From positions 62,001 to 126,000 of the forward strand of contig NW_017804176.1 of assembly GCF_001625305.1 (NCBI RefSeq): 64,000 nucleotides of DNA. The letters run 5' to 3'. Of this stretch, positions 20,514-34,164 are shown piece after piece; within the stretch, counting starts at the first letter, position 1, and every line of letters starts with the position of its first letter. A model generated the notes under the pieces. The model searched no databases. It had not been told where the DNA came from and saw only the letters and a program-made list of their open reading frames with translations. The translations under genes and the position numbers were made by a program. This DNA comes from Branchiostoma belcheri. Its lineage: Eukaryota; Chordata; Leptocardii; Amphioxiformes; Branchiostomatidae.

Positions 20514-20946
20514 GTACCTTAATGTATTATCTTGCAATCATCTTATTCAATTTTTGACAAATTGTTCTTAATAATCATCTGCTAACTCCCTCCATTGATT
20601 GAATTCGAAATTGACGTCCTTGATATGAAAACAAGTGCACAAATAATTAAACCGAACAAACACTCCAAATTCAATAAAAAATAATGGAATACAAAGGAAT
20701 CTAAATCTTTATTTCTTCCCTTTCCCCTTGTATTTTACATGTGCAGCGCTCGAGAGCATTTTGGACAGTTTGTCAGCGTTTTATGAGAAAACCCCCAAAC
20801 CGGCTCTACCGGAGGACGGGGACCCGTTTGGAGCCTACGACCCTCTCAGAGCATCAGAGACTGGGACAGAGGACGAGGATGACCATAAAGAGGACCCAGG
20901 GAAAAAGATAGAAACGGTTGTGAGGCAAAGAAGGATGTTATATTGA
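20363..20946 (+). CDS. Unrecognised small secreted protein / candidate peptide precursor (2 exons)
   Basis: Exon 1 is 20363-20513 (ATG just after an acceptor-like CACTTTAG; donor GTACCT). Exon 2 is 20747-20946 (acceptor ATGTGCAG, stop TGA). They join in phase 1 to give 116 residues. Residues 1-27 form a clear signal peptide (GVMAAILFIFMVASTLVRA), with a second Met at 5 and a third at 11. The mature part is polar: VNNNGKQLYHNGGG, then ALESILDSLSAFYEK, a Pro/Asp/Gly segment (LPEDGDPFGAYDPLR), an acidic stretch (TEDEDDHKEDP) and a C-terminus GKKIETVVRQRRMLY. GKK is a possible amidation/dibasic site and RQRR a furin-type site. There is no Cys after the signal peptide. I recognise no family. Secretion is well supported; the hormone role is a guess. 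Confidence 0.65.
20747..20946 (+). CDS. Small secreted protein exon 2: acidic spacer and basic C-terminus
   Basis: A pyrimidine-rich tract (TTCTTCCCTTTCCCC) and GCAG precede the exon. The frame fixed by exon 1 runs 66 codons to TGA 20944-20946 with no stop, while the other frames are not continuous with exon 1. Confidence 0.65.
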
Positions 20947-22129
20947 TGGCAATGTTAGCGTGTGCCGCAAGGTGGCGCTGTGGAATTGATGATGATGCAT
21001 ATGTTGTACCTTGTCCTGCACCTCAGTGTAGTTGATAAAGCCTCATTTCGTTCCATTGATCTTAGATTTCCCATTCCATTGTTTATTGCTCGACTCTGTA
21101 TTTATGTATTCGAAGAGAAGCTATGTATATATCAACCTGCCTGTGTCTCTCAAATGAACGATAACAACTATCTATGATAGACTCCTATTCTGTATTTTTA
21201 AATCTGGTCAGAGTGCACCCAAACGTCAGCCAATCTTGGTCGGCTGGTGTTCGGGGAAAGGTTCTGAATGTGTGACTACACAGCAATAAGATACGTCTGG
21301 CCTTTTACATTCTGTGAGGAAGTAATGAATGACGTTGTACCCTTAGGAGGGGATGCTGGAGACCTTTTACTAGTATACTGTTATTGTTCCATAAAAGTCG
21401 CCTGCACTTAAGGTTTGCCTCGTAACAATGTAAGGCCGTGTACCCGATTTCATTAGTCATGCTCGGTCAGATTATGGTTGTCTTTACTGCCGTCTGGCTT
21501 ATCAAACGCTGTAAACAATAATCAAGACCCATAAAGAGCAGGATTTGGGGAGAGATACGGGCGGAATCACTGCAGAACCAACACAGGAGTTTTACACAGA
21601 TTGTTTTAGGGCCAGGCTGTAATGTCTAATGCCACTTTGTCAACTTGGCGCCATTTTTCTGTCTCCCTCGTTCCATACGGGATATAAAACTCAAACAGAA
21701 ACAATTATAATTCTAAACTGTGTTCAGATTTACAAAGAGACGTAAAACTTTGCTTAGTAAAGATGTATTTTGTACGCTATATTGAATTATCCTTGTCAAC
21801 ATGTAAGGGGTACTAGATGAACTAGGAATCTTTAATAAAAACAACACAAAACAGAATTCGACAGACTACATAAATTTCAAGTTTAATGTGCGCAATTGTG
21901 TAGTTGCCTTTGATCATAGGTTTATAATATATCCGTTTTGATCTTACGTAGTTGTACAATATAGCATATTTTATAATTGCTTCTCTGAAATAATGCTAAA
22001 TATTGGCTTCTTCTGGGGTCTGCTATGCATAAAATACTTGCCGTTTTCCGTGCCTCGCCCATGTCTGTCTAATCACCCATTCCTAGCGACAGGCAGCGCC
22101 TCCAGGCAACATGGCGAGACTAAATAAGT
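20947..22129. other. 3' flank of the small gene, no gene seen
   Basis: Mostly AT-rich presumed 3' UTR and intergenic DNA. Nothing coding is supported. Confidence 0.4.
21834..21839 (+). promoter_or_regulatory. Possible poly(A) signal of the small secreted-protein gene
   Basis: AATAAA about 890 bases after the stop; the intervening sequence has no other exon. Another AATAAA occurs near 23251. Confidence 0.25.
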
Positions 22130-22310
22130 CTCCTGAAAACTTTATAACATTACCATCTCCCGCGAGACATCAGATACCGCAGCCACACGTGTAATTACAG
22201 ACCCAGACCTTTATTAATTCCTGCGATCGCCCGATATTCGCTCCCGACTCTCGGGCCGTCTCGGTTGGCCGGATGCGGGATGAACATGTAACGGAATGAC
22301 ATGTGGGCGC
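22130..22310. promoter_or_regulatory. Dispersed non-coding element, copy A
   Basis: Shares, in the same order, ACTTTATAAC, GAGACAT, TTACAGACC, TTTATTAATT and a CGAC...GGGCCG...CCGGAT block with copy D at 57285-57420. GC content is well above the flanks. The TTATCCAATTT core of the other copies is degenerate here. Regulatory function is inferred from recurrence inside a gene desert. Confidence 0.4.
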
Positions 22311-25300
22311 GCGGTGTTCGCTTTCACGAGCGGCGGGGAGGTCGGCCGGCCCAGCCGCTTGGAAGCCGAGACTTGAAAGGAGAGACTGACGGCCGCTGTC
22401 GTACGGATGGCAGCGGTAAGAGCCATATGGATGAGCCGGTGTGTGGAGGGGGGCATGAGGTGTAGTGGTAATGGACGCTTGTGTGACATGGGACGTCTGC
22501 AGGAAGGATGCTGGGGCTTAAAATAGAATGATAAACAGCCGCGCCATCTTCTGTGTTTGCTTTGTAGTCGGTAATAGAGGCGATTTGTTGTTGTTGATCT
22601 TAATCCCAGTGGATCACCATTGAAACTTTTCTCCGCATTCCACTTGTTCTGCAGTGCGAGTGTCTCACACATATAAAGGGCAAGCGAACTCAGTGGCTTT
22701 TTGCTCAACTGACATACTGACATACATATTAAGTGAAACAAATAGTTATCGTTTTAGGTACATGCCCAACTTATGTAAATTGTCCATTAGAAGCTTTATT
22801 GTTCCTACTACATGGGCTATCTGTAGAGAGGCGGCAGTCACATTTTAAAAATGTGATATTTTGTAATCCTGTCTCGTCTAAACTTTCTGTAGAGGCCCTG
22901 CAATGTTAAAGTTGGTAGGCACTAATGTTTCTACATACACTAATACACTACAAATATACTAGATATTAGAACCAGACACATGTCATGAGAAGCCAACATT
23001 GATCACATTAAAAACGTGTATGCATTACGTTACACTCCTAGGCGCCTACAGTGATTTTAACTGCCAGAAGTAATATATATATGTGAATGGGTGAATGATT
23101 GGAGGGTCCCCGTGTTATTTGCAAAATAAATACAACATACTCGTATCTATCTAATTTATATAACTATAGTTGGATTCTTTTGTATCTGACAACTGTATCC
23201 GTTCATCTTGTTTTGTTGTGACCTGTACTTAGCCAAGTGTGGCAAAAATGTGCAATAAAGGTCGTCATTCATTATCAAAACTGTTGTGTAACCCACGTGA
23301 AACACCTATTCACTTCAATGTTTCTTTTTAGTGTTTGTTTGATTTAAAGAGGAAGTTTCCTCTTGCTTGGAGCGTGCGAAACTATCACGTACTAACCTAC
23401 CGCCTGGAGAGCTGGCCAGGGTCGAACCGGCATCACTCATGGTCAGAGCAACAACCGAACCGGTTTGCAAGAGCAAAATATTACATTCGTCAGACGCCCG
23501 TGGGTCTAGAGATACCCATTCACCTTTAACTTATCTAGATGTGAGACAGACTTCACAATATAGACGGACGGAAAATAAAGTACCTCGTTTATTCACGGAA
23601 GGTAAGATATGGTCTGCCAATGAATAACATTACACAACCCGGTCTCATACTGCATTCAGTGCGCATCGCAGGGTGTGCACTGTTGGGTCGCTAAGTGCTG
23701 CTCCACAACACCTCTACTCGGACCTCAAGGTTGCACTCTGTCTTCTGACGTCGATTCTAATGGCTCTTTAAGAACACTGGAAACAACTTAAAACTTTCAA
23801 CGGTCTCTGTACACATATATCCACAAGTTCTTACACTTCAACATCTTTGAGAAATACAAACCTTACCAACAACGCACCGGATTCTGGAACGTTGTCAAAA
23901 GTCGTAAACATCTATCTTATATTTCTGCATGGATTTTTCGCTTTGAACAAGCTGATACCTCGTCATTCCAAAAACCTTCTGAATGGTTACCAGAATAAAT
24001 GGGGAAACATTTGGGGAAATTGTGTATACGACTTATGAGATAACGATCGGTGCAAAGCTGTCTTCAGGGTTAAAAGCGACATGCTCTGTAAATCATATTG
24101 ATCCAATCAAAGATGGGAATCAATTACATGTATAGTATAACACAACTGCGCACGACTGTTGCTCATAAAAGAACCAATAAGCAACTCATTCAAGTGAGTT
24201 GGAGTCGCACTGTACATCTAATTTCATGCTTTTCAATATTTTATGTTGTTCCAAGATATACTGCTTGGGAGTCTTTATAATGTGTCACTCGAGAAGTTTT
24301 TAGTGCAACATAAGATAAGAGATATGGGTAATGTCTTGGTGTGCTGATTGTATTTCAAGACATTGCTAGCTCTCGAAGAGTTTAGTCTGTTGTGCTGTAA
24401 GGATACTACAAGCTCTGCCCAAAAGTGTTGAGCTCCCTCATTTTGATAGTGAAAAATCTTTCCACAATGTTCATACGTGTACAAACATTGAGGGGGGGGG
24501 ATCCTATCCTAAATACTTTCTTTCGGAATGCATTGCGTTTAAAGTACAAACGGTTCCGATTCTTCACTAAACCGCAGCTAATCGATGAAAAGATTAAATC
24601 GACCCGGAATCTAAAGCACCATAAAAACAAAAGAAGAGCACGTCAATTGTTCAGAATCGTATTGAAAAATCCATGATTATTTGTCCAACCATTAACAGCC
24701 TAGACTACCAGGTGCCTATGTAAGTAGCCGAGACTATTGGAAAGAGATAAACCCATTCTACCCGGCAGTACGGACAAGGCTGTCCGAACATCCTACATTA
24801 TTTTCATCAGTCAATACAGAAGGTTGCGTACTTCGGGATTAGCTTCATGAAGGTCGTCATATGCATTACAACTTATCGGTAATAGTCATCTCAGGTAGGC
24901 TTAAAGAATCGTTTGCAGAACTCTTCTGATGTTTTCAATATCCGTTTTCCTGGGACATGTGTCTTCCCAGTTTAAGCCCGTGCATTAGTAACTGGCAGTG
25001 TTGAAAGTTTGATATGATTGTTGGGTAGATGTCTCCCGCTTGCTGCATTAGTTCCACAGCCATGTCAATGGTAAGATACTGGGTCTGCAGAACTCATGAA
25101 TGAAATCTAGTTTCAGGAGGCTGCACTCTAAGAAGCATAGGTAACACGAACATAAAAGACCATAGTAACATTTAGTTGTGTTGAGAACTTCACCAACTGT
25201 GCTTTAAGTCGATGTAATGCATATATCATGAAAATGATAATCTGCATGTGTACATGTATAACGTAATGGCAAGTTCGTAAGCTAGAAGTGCCAGTAAAAA

Positions 25301-26614
25301 ATAAATTAAAGGCAAAGACTGAAAAAGTTAGAAGGTATTGTCAGTATGGAACAAACCGTACATTAACTAAAACTGTTCCAATGAAAGTGTTCAGTTGTGT
25401 AAACATGTCCGTGTGCCGTTTGGGCACCGCAGCGTGGAGACAACTTCTGGAGTTGGGTTCGCTTCGTTTACGCCCGGCCTTGAAAAAAAGGTCATCAACG
25501 GAGGCGATGCCGGAAGATGCCGAGAAAGATCGATTTACGATATCCCAGTTTTCTGTGTCTTTGTTCCAAGCCGGTACTTTCTACGCCTGATCTCATCTAT
25601 TTAAGACATAGGAGACCTTCTACTACTATTACGTATTATTAATGAACATGCACATCTAACAAACCACATCTAAGGACTCTGTCATACTCGCCGTAGACCG
25701 TCGTAGGATTTGATGTTATAGAAGCTTCAGCAGAAGCATCCACCCACGAGGAGCAAAGGCAGCATTTTCCGTAACAAGGCAGCAAAATTTTGCTGAATAA
25801 CCCTCCAGCTGATCGATAGAAACTTTTGCAGGACGTTTGGGCAGTCAGCAACAGACGCCTTCCCGTTTTACAATGAATGTGAAAGAAGTGCTGATAACAC
25901 AGTTATTCTTAACTTCCAGCAAACGCTGAAGCTCAACTACAGCACAGAAGTCCAATACCGCAAGAACTGTGGCCACAATGTAACAGACTAGCTCTAACGA
26001 TTTACAAAAACTAACCATGTTGATTACTTTGGAACTGAACGATGGAAGTAGTAAGAAAAGTAAATCATTCAGATCTCACCGATCCCATTACTGCCGTAAA
26101 TGGGCTACCTACTTTGTGAAACATCAGATTCTGGGCAGTGAAATATTCTTTAGATCCTCGCTTCACCTCAGGGTGACGTTTTCTACGGCAGTCAATAAAC
26201 TCGGGCTCAGTTTTGAATTTAGGAGATCAAGGTTATGGCTCGATGTCAAATACAGAACGACATCTATGGGACAAAATATGTCGGCAAGGCTCAAAGGTAT
26301 GGAACAGCGTCGAACGCCCTATAATCGTCTATTACATCTGCCGATATGCTGTAACGACCACATTGTCGGAGGAAATTGTGATTGCCATAAACGCAGAGGC
26401 TGAGGAAAATTGTTACAACAACGCAGCTGGCTGTGTGACCTTAACTAATGCAGTTGCATTATTCCACATGGCTTTAGACACGGCGAAGTGTACGAATTAC
26501 GGTTCTGCACTTTCCGGCTTGGCTTTGAGAAGTAAAGACCCCAAAGACCTCCCACTCCAAGGCGTATAAGCCACGCCAGTGGTAGGAATAACAAATATAA
26601 CAGCAATTTCAGCC
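22311..26614. other. Gene-poor stretch, no feature supported
   Basis: Left end still GC-rich (to about 22510), then AT-rich. Open frames are short and have no splice context or family motif. A poly-G run sits near 24492. Confidence 0.4.
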
Positions 26615-27205
26615 GTACGGATTCTCTAAATGTCTGTTGCAGTGATTTTAGAAAGTGTAGAAACCCGTTCAGTAGAGCACAAAGATACTGAAGGTAAGCC
26701 AGCCCAATTTTTGCTTGTATAATTTCATCAAGAGAGAAGAGTACGTCTGGTACAGTATTGGCTCCCGAGATGAACCTTTTAGCGTTATTTGAAACTTCTA
26801 AGAAGGTCAGGTCATTGCTGAGCCCACAACGGTTATCTGAATGTTTGTATTACATTTCATCAACACTCGTTCGCATGGTTCAAAATATCAGGCCCTTATG
26901 CCTCATGCATGTCCCTGTCCCGAGATGAACTTTCTTAGCGTACTTGAAACTTGATGATTACTTTCCTAAGAGGTTCAGGTCATCAAATTGCTGAGCCCTC
27001 ACGGATTCTTGGAATGTCTGTTGCAGTGATATTGAAAAGTGTAGAAACTTGGGAAATGGTTTTGTACATGTCATACATAGTAGGCCCTTATGCCTCATGC
27101 ATGGACGTAATTTTTACTACCTTGTCCCGAGATGAACTTTCTTAGCGTACTTGAAACTTGATGATTACTTTCCTTAAGAGGGTCAGGTCGTCAAATCTGC
27201 TGAGT
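26615..27205. repeat. Three diverged tandem units (about 170-210 bp each)
   Basis: Units begin near 26615, 26827 and 26996. Shared landmarks are CGGATTCT..AATGTCTGTTGC (units 1 and 3), GGCCCTTATGCCTCATGCATG (units 2 and 3) and CCGAGATGAAC...TTAGCGT...TTGAAACTT (all three), followed by GGTCAGGTC-type ends. Confidence 0.8.
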
Positions 27206-30200
27206 GCATATAAATGTGCGTGTAGAGACTAGAGACCTCATGCTTGTATTCTTCATACACACACCAATAATACTCACCAATTCACATTTAACAGCAAGCA
27301 CATCTTAGTTAGTGGAAGTACATCTATTCTAACGCAGGTCACGATATATCCATATAGCAGTATCCATTATGTACAAACAACTTGCTTGAGTGAAGCTGCA
27401 CTTTAAAAGATGCCACTAGCAGCAAAACGCAATCAGCTGCATGTGCCGTGAATACCTGCTACAGTAAAGTCATGGCTTATCGTCAATGTTGCATCCACTG
27501 CAATATTGAGCGCTGCGAAGAGGAATATACTAGACAGAGAATGTCGTATTTTTTATGGTTACTATTCTGTCCAATAAGGAGTACTGGAATACGAACACAT
27601 GACCTACATATGAGTATCAGCCGCACATATTATATACTAATCCATCATCTGAATACTAGTAACGAGGTCAGTATCCGATAGATTGCCTTTCGTATTCACC
27701 TCAGGTAGATGCCTAATGGTCATCATAGTTTGAAGCCTTCAGTCGATGGTCATATATCTATGATGTAACTCTTGGCACCTTCGGCGTATTCACCGTTAAA
27801 ATGTATTTGGCAGAATGACTGATGCTCCCTGCACTGGCGTCTAAAGTCCAGAGGATAAGAGCAAACTTTTGCCGTGTAATATTGATGATGTCCACCACTG
27901 AGTGAAGCCTGATTTATCTACAGGTCAAAAGGAGAAACATTGACGTACATCATCAACCCAATTTATTGTAAGGATTGTTTCAAAATCAATCGCTGGTTAG
28001 TACCGTTTGCGTAGTTCTGATGCCACATGAAGGGATTTTCCTATCATGGCTTCTGTTGCGCTGTAAATATTACTGAGCCCTGGACAAGAATTAGGGTGCA
28101 CGTGACATGCTGCCATCTGCCACGTGATCCAAGATAACCCTGGCTTTCATCTCCTGCCCGGGATGCTTGAGTTGACGGATTGCCACGAGCAAAGATTTCT
28201 ATCGGACGCTGCAGATTTATAGGCCCCCATCTGTAAGCCATGACGGCCGCCGGCAGTAATGTACTGGTTAGCTACTGCGCTTCTGGATTCCACAGTTGCA
28301 GTTTTAAATTTGGATTTCCTCGATTTATGACACGGACGAGAGTTGTAGTCATCTTCAGGAAACTCTGTAGGACGAAACTTATGTCTATAAAGATTTATTG
28401 AGTAGTATATCGCGGAATCCATCTCATTAGTACAAATGGGCACTTTGCGTCGTTGTAGGGACAATATTTTTTGTCTGTTCACAACCACTATAGCAGTGCA
28501 AGGCAAAGCCTGATAGCTGAAACAGTTTTCGAAGCTGATCCCAATGCACATTTTCTAGCACATTTGCGTGTAAGTCCTGGGCTATCGCAGCTATGGCGAC
28601 TGTAAGCTTTACCGAAGTTTGATCGCACACGATCAGCACTTGAGCATACCACAGAGAAACTGGAAATTACACAGGTTTGGTTTAGTGTCATCCTGATCGA
28701 TTTTGTATTCGTAGCAGTGGCAGTTACTCCTAATGTGGCCATAAAATGCTGACCACTAAGGCCCAGGTGTTGTAATTCGTCAGGAAACATTTTGAACATA
28801 TAACAGTTGGGAACCATAGAGTCTCACACTATTAGATGCTGTGTTCGCCTGTGTACCATTTGCAAAAGTCATGTTTTAAACCAGTTGAGTACTTCATGCA
28901 GAACGCAGTTGAGTACAAAGAAATAGAGAGCTGGAGAAAGGAAAATTGCCGAGAATTCCGCACATTGGGCACAGTTATAGTACAGGAAATGCCACCAATA
29001 AGCTTATTGTCGCGAACTTGGAGCGCAAAGGCTCCGACTACCCAATTTAGGCATTTTTCTGCGCAATTTAGGCATTTTTCGCACAATTTGGGCACTTTAC
29101 TGCGGGGAGCCTATCATCATATGGTGTTTGGTACGTCTGCCCCATAAATGTCAGCTCTATATAGCAGCATGTGCCCAACACTGCGGCGGCTACGCAATAA
29201 CGATACATCAGTCATCTTGGTTTCAACGGATTGTACATTCATACCAAATGCCTCTAGTATACTACCAAAATATTCAAAGAGTTAACTATACGTTAAACGT
29301 CATTGTTTGTCCTCCATGGCACCAGAAAGTGGTGAACAACAAAGTTACGTAAGAATTGTGGATCCCTCTCTATCACTCATACCTCCTCATTGACCATGAA
29401 CATAGATTCATATTTCAGCCGGCAATCATCCATTCTGTTCTGGTGAACTGACAGCATTATTGAATGCGATAGCGAGTTATACATTATCGGGTCTGTACTA
29501 ATTAAAGTAATCCATCAATCCTGGCCACATTCATCTTTGTGCCGCACAGTATTTATACCATCATGATGATAAGTGAGAAAGTGTCATAGGAGAAGGTTCC
29601 GTGAACAAACTTACAGATATCTCTTGAGATGCTTAAGTTATGTAGTTCCCGTGCAATCTCTGAGTTACTGGCCACTTTCGTCGTTTTGAGTTCACAAAAC
29701 CCAGCAACAGCCTCCAAATTCCGTGAACTGGGTGGTAGTGCAGTAGTGGCTTTTTTGCCAATTATCATCCACCAGACATCCACCGCAGTGGTCAGGACAC
29801 TTTGCAGCTGCAATCATTTTGCAAATGCCGCCAATGAGAGAAACATTGGCCTCATTGACGTACAGGTAAAGCTATGCCCTTACCCAGTTACCATCTCCAG
29901 TCAGACAGGTCGTAAACATGCCATCCAGGTGATTCCATCCAGTCTAGACAGATCACAAGGTGGCGTGTGAAACGCTCCTCACTCGCCATCAGTTCAATAC
30001 GTCTGACACCACGCAGAGACAACGGCGACCTTTCGGGTCACCACGGGCGGCTGGCTGTCAGAGAGGGACCGGCGCTGGACCACCCCTGTCTTCAGGACAT
30101 TAATCAATGTCAAATATCAGTATCTCAGTTTAAATATTTGTTAGTTGAAGATGTCTATACGTTGGCTCGGCGGACAGCTGGGAGGGACCTGTCTCTCTTA

Positions 30201-33200
30201 CAATTGATAAGCTTGAGATGATGAGACATCGTCACTGAGGAGATCTGTTCTGAAATGTGACTGCCCAGTCTTTCCCTTTGTTAATACAGGTTGTTGACAG
30301 GCAATTTCAGTTTAATCCTCGGCAATGATTGAATCCAAACGTCTACGTTTCTCTAAGATCCCACTTGGCTGGTCTGGCTGGACTTTGGGGATCACGCACT
30401 AGACTGTAAGCATCTCATTCACTGGCCGTGATGGATCTTTGTCGGTACTTGAAAGATCGACCTGTCACTTTCTCCATGAGCACCGTTTTAGTGTTAACAG
30501 CCAATTTCGAAGGATCATTGCCAGTGGCTCCACCAGCAACACTTCAAGGCAGAAGAAAACTCATCACTCTGTCTGAACTAACGTCTCCAGCCACCCCGAC
30601 CTGCTCACTGCGAGGACGATTCTGGACAGCTGTATACATTCCCGTGGGAGCAATATCTATCTTTGCCATTAGGTTTACCTGTCTGTAACAAGCCCGCTGC
30701 AGCTAAATACGAACAGAAACTACGTACATCTTTCTGTAGAGTTTGTTACTACACTGCCAAACACATCAATGTCACAAACTTCAAGTAAACTGTGAGAAAT
30801 TAATCTATTCTACTTCAGTGACAAATGAATAGGATAAACGGATTTTGGTATCGTTGAGAGTAGTCAAAAATGGCGCCTTGTCAATTACGCCCTGAGTCCA
30901 CGCCGCCTTCATCTTTTAATCGCAGTTGAAAGGAATTCACAATTGATAGTCTCTGACACAATGAAAGTTTATAAAACATCTACTAAAGTTAGCGAGTAAA
31001 TCATTCCTCTCCTGGGTGCTGATCTGCGTATGTAACGTACAAGATGCATCCTGCATCGCTTTGATAGGTGGAACCGTCTCATTACTTTCGACATCTCTGG
31101 ATGATCTTACTCCCCAGAACTTGTCTGTGTTCTGCAAGATAGTGGAAGGTGAACAATTGATGCAGACTGTACATTTCATCCTTAGACTCAGGTCTGGCAG
31201 CCCCATGGCATTCACTGAGCTGATTGTAGCTTCCCTCGAGTAGAAACAATTAACTTTACTTCAAACTCTTTTCATCTATACTAAAGGACAAATTACTTTA
31301 CTACAATATTTTCTCGTATCGCCTACAGCTATGGGAGATGTCGCAACGGTTCTGGAAAGTTCTAAGAGAACAAAGTTATTGAAGTCTCCTTATTCGTCAC
31401 CCTGTAGTCTGACCAAAGCAATGTTGTTTGAAGTTGCCGTGCGTGTTTAAACAACTGTATCCTGTAGATATGTCACCATATATCTAGTTCTTTTGAAGCG
31501 ACTGGCAGTTTTATGGTCTGACAATGAAACGGCCGTAAGCTAGATGCATATCAGGTTTTCTACATTTTTCATTCAAGCGTTCAGGCAATTAAATGGTGTG
31601 CAGTTAAGCCAAGGCTGTTCCTTTAAAAGGGCTGAGTCGTACGTCAACTGTCACTCAATAGTGGTCTTGTAACTTGAGGCACTTAAAACGAACAGTTATC
31701 AACATCGAATGGAGAATTAAACACGAGACTCAGAGGGGTTTAAGCAATTTCACGCTTTGTCATTTGCAGTAGTAGAAAAGATGGCCTCCATTCGTCTTAA
31801 TTCCTCAGACGGTAAAAGTTTCAGCAGAAGATTAGGGGATTTACGCATTACCTTAAGATGCTTATTGATAATCTCTTAATGTTTCGATTGATAGCAAGGA
31901 TTTATTCTTAAAGCATTTATCACATCCCATCATTGCCCTGTAGTTAACGAGTTAGACTCATGATGCTGTAATGATGAAACTAAGAAGACAAAGATACTCA
32001 TCAAGGGAAATAATCTCACAAACCCCTGTGTGTGGGTAATCATGATTCGTTTCGGTTGCCAACAAGAGAGACCGCGAATACAACATTAAATTGTGTTATG
32101 ATAAATGAGCGGCTTGGGTCTCGTAAGACTGCCAGGCATGTGCAATGTGTGGGACATTCCTGTAAGTAAGATGGAGAATTCAAGATTCTTCCAGCAATAT
32201 CCTGATGTTGTCCTTGTGAATAGTGATGTTACCTCGGCGTCAAGCGTGCATGCGGGAAAACAATTACGGCTTGATGAAGTGGGTGCTTAAGTATGGGAGA
32301 CGATGCCATGGATCTTTCCCTGCCTGGGGAATTGGCTCCGGCTTTTCAGAACACATTACTTCTCAAAGTCATTACGATAACTGTTGCTTCCGTGACATCA
32401 TTCTTCATATCACACTGGAATATCAGGATTCTAACTGTACGTAGATAGTTGTTGTGATTGATGTGTGTGTTGTTTGATGAAATAAATTGTATTTTCTTTT
32501 GTTTTGTGTTTTTTACATTGATGGAGTACAAATATCTCAAGTATTCTTCATATAATCTAGAAATTGCAATATTTCTTGCAAACACAGCAAATTTACAACA
32601 ACTAGAATGCATACCCAACTCCCACAGGATCCTGTTTTTCAGCGGTACGCTATAGAGCTGCGGGGAGCCCGAACCCAGCCATCCATCAGCTAATTGATTG
32701 CGTTCCAAGATGTGATAAATACAGGCGCGCTACACAATAATATTCACGTCGATGTATATATCACCAAACTTCATTTTGGTGCGTGGGTACGAGAGGTCTC
32801 GTAGACATTACATGATGGAGAACCCATTTTATCATCCCAACAGATCTGTCGAAAGCAGTTCAAGAGTATCAAAAGACCACTGGGCCTTTGTTGTTGCTAA
32901 TCGTGTGGAACTTTAGGTAACATATGGGGAGTGAATAGCTGTTCTTCATGCCTGTAACGATATCTGTACAGCATGACAAGTAGAAACGCAGCACTTTATA
33001 TAGCCAACATCTATCAATGTCACAGAATGTATTATGATTTCTATTGTTGGTGCGTACGTGTAACAGCTTGATATCAAGTCAATATTTTCATGTGATAAAT
33101 CAGTACATAATCAGTTTTAGTGCATGTGAATATTAGCGTGCCTACTATCAAACTAATTACTAAGAAAACAAGAAGTATGACTTCTGACTTCTTCAGTATT

Positions 33201-34164
33201 TAGACGATGGTCTTAAGAAAGATGCTAGGTATAGTTCTTACCTTTTAATATGATGGTTGTTATCTTATGTTTCATGACCAAATGGAGTATCTTTCTTTAG
33301 CGCTAATCCTTGCAAAATCTACATTTTTACATAATATGTTCCAATGTGTCCCATACGCCATAACGTCCAAGAAAATGGTAGGAGACATACTTCCTAGAAC
33401 CGCAGTCAATAGCGGTAACATGGAAAGTACGTACGTGCATATTAACGTAAGAACACGCATCAATCCTGGGATCTTGGCGAGTTTTCCTTTCATGTTACTA
33501 GAATCCTTATGTGCTCGGTAGATCCCTCTCTAAGGAAGCACAGACAGTCCTTAAACTTACCGGCAGAGTTTTTCTGAGCCCGGAATAGATGTAAAGATTT
33601 GCCTTGTTTCATCACAGTTGATCACAGCACGGCGCACATCAGTCATGACATGTGGAGTTACAGTTGAAGAATTTATCATCAATCTAACGAAGAAAAACAA
33701 CATCTGTGTATGTTTAATAAAACATCTGTCTATGTTTTTCTGCTTAATTAGACCACCCGCCTAATTATACCTGAGTCAGAGATTTTCTGGCTTACGAAAC
33801 AACATCTCATGGGAATTCACTATGGTTTAATAATATGTTTTAAGGTTAAGGTTAAATCATATGTTAATCTCAGAAAAATGTAGTAATTGAATGTCGGCCA
33901 TTTTTCTATTGGATGGTACTTATTAGTGTAAAGTTTCCCTCGCGTTCTGATAGCTGTCTTGAATATATATATTCACGGCTAGTGCAAAATAGCGTTTCGA
34001 TGTTTTGAAGTGTTTCAACATATGTGAATGCATAAATCTTGCTAAGCATATAGATAACTACTTACCTTAGTAGTACGCACAACTATAAATCTGAAACTGG
34101 CAGTGAGAATAAAACTTCAACTGATCGCTCACATAGTCAGGTAGTAAATCAGAACTGAATTGGT
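27206..34164. other. Gene-poor stretch
   Basis: No exon with splice sites and protein-like content was found on either strand. A 21-bp minisatellite lies at 29042-29102. The rest is unassigned non-coding sequence. Confidence 0.4.
29042..29102. repeat. Three-unit 21-bp minisatellite
   Basis: CAATTTAGGCATTTTTC-type units repeat three times, the last one diverged (CAATTTGGGCACTTTAC). Confidence 0.8.

Noticed and set aside
22214-22741. 175-codon open frame on the minus strand
   Set aside because: It overlaps dispersed element copy A and a GC-rich patch where stops are rare; the translation is basic, low in structure, and has no splice or family signal.
23400-23440. GGTCGAACC resembling a tRNA T-arm
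   Set aside because: No matching acceptor stem, D-arm or anticodon arm could be drawn around it.
28147-28551. 134-codon open frame on the minus strand
   Set aside because: Composition looks random and it overlaps other frames of similar size; no homology recognised.
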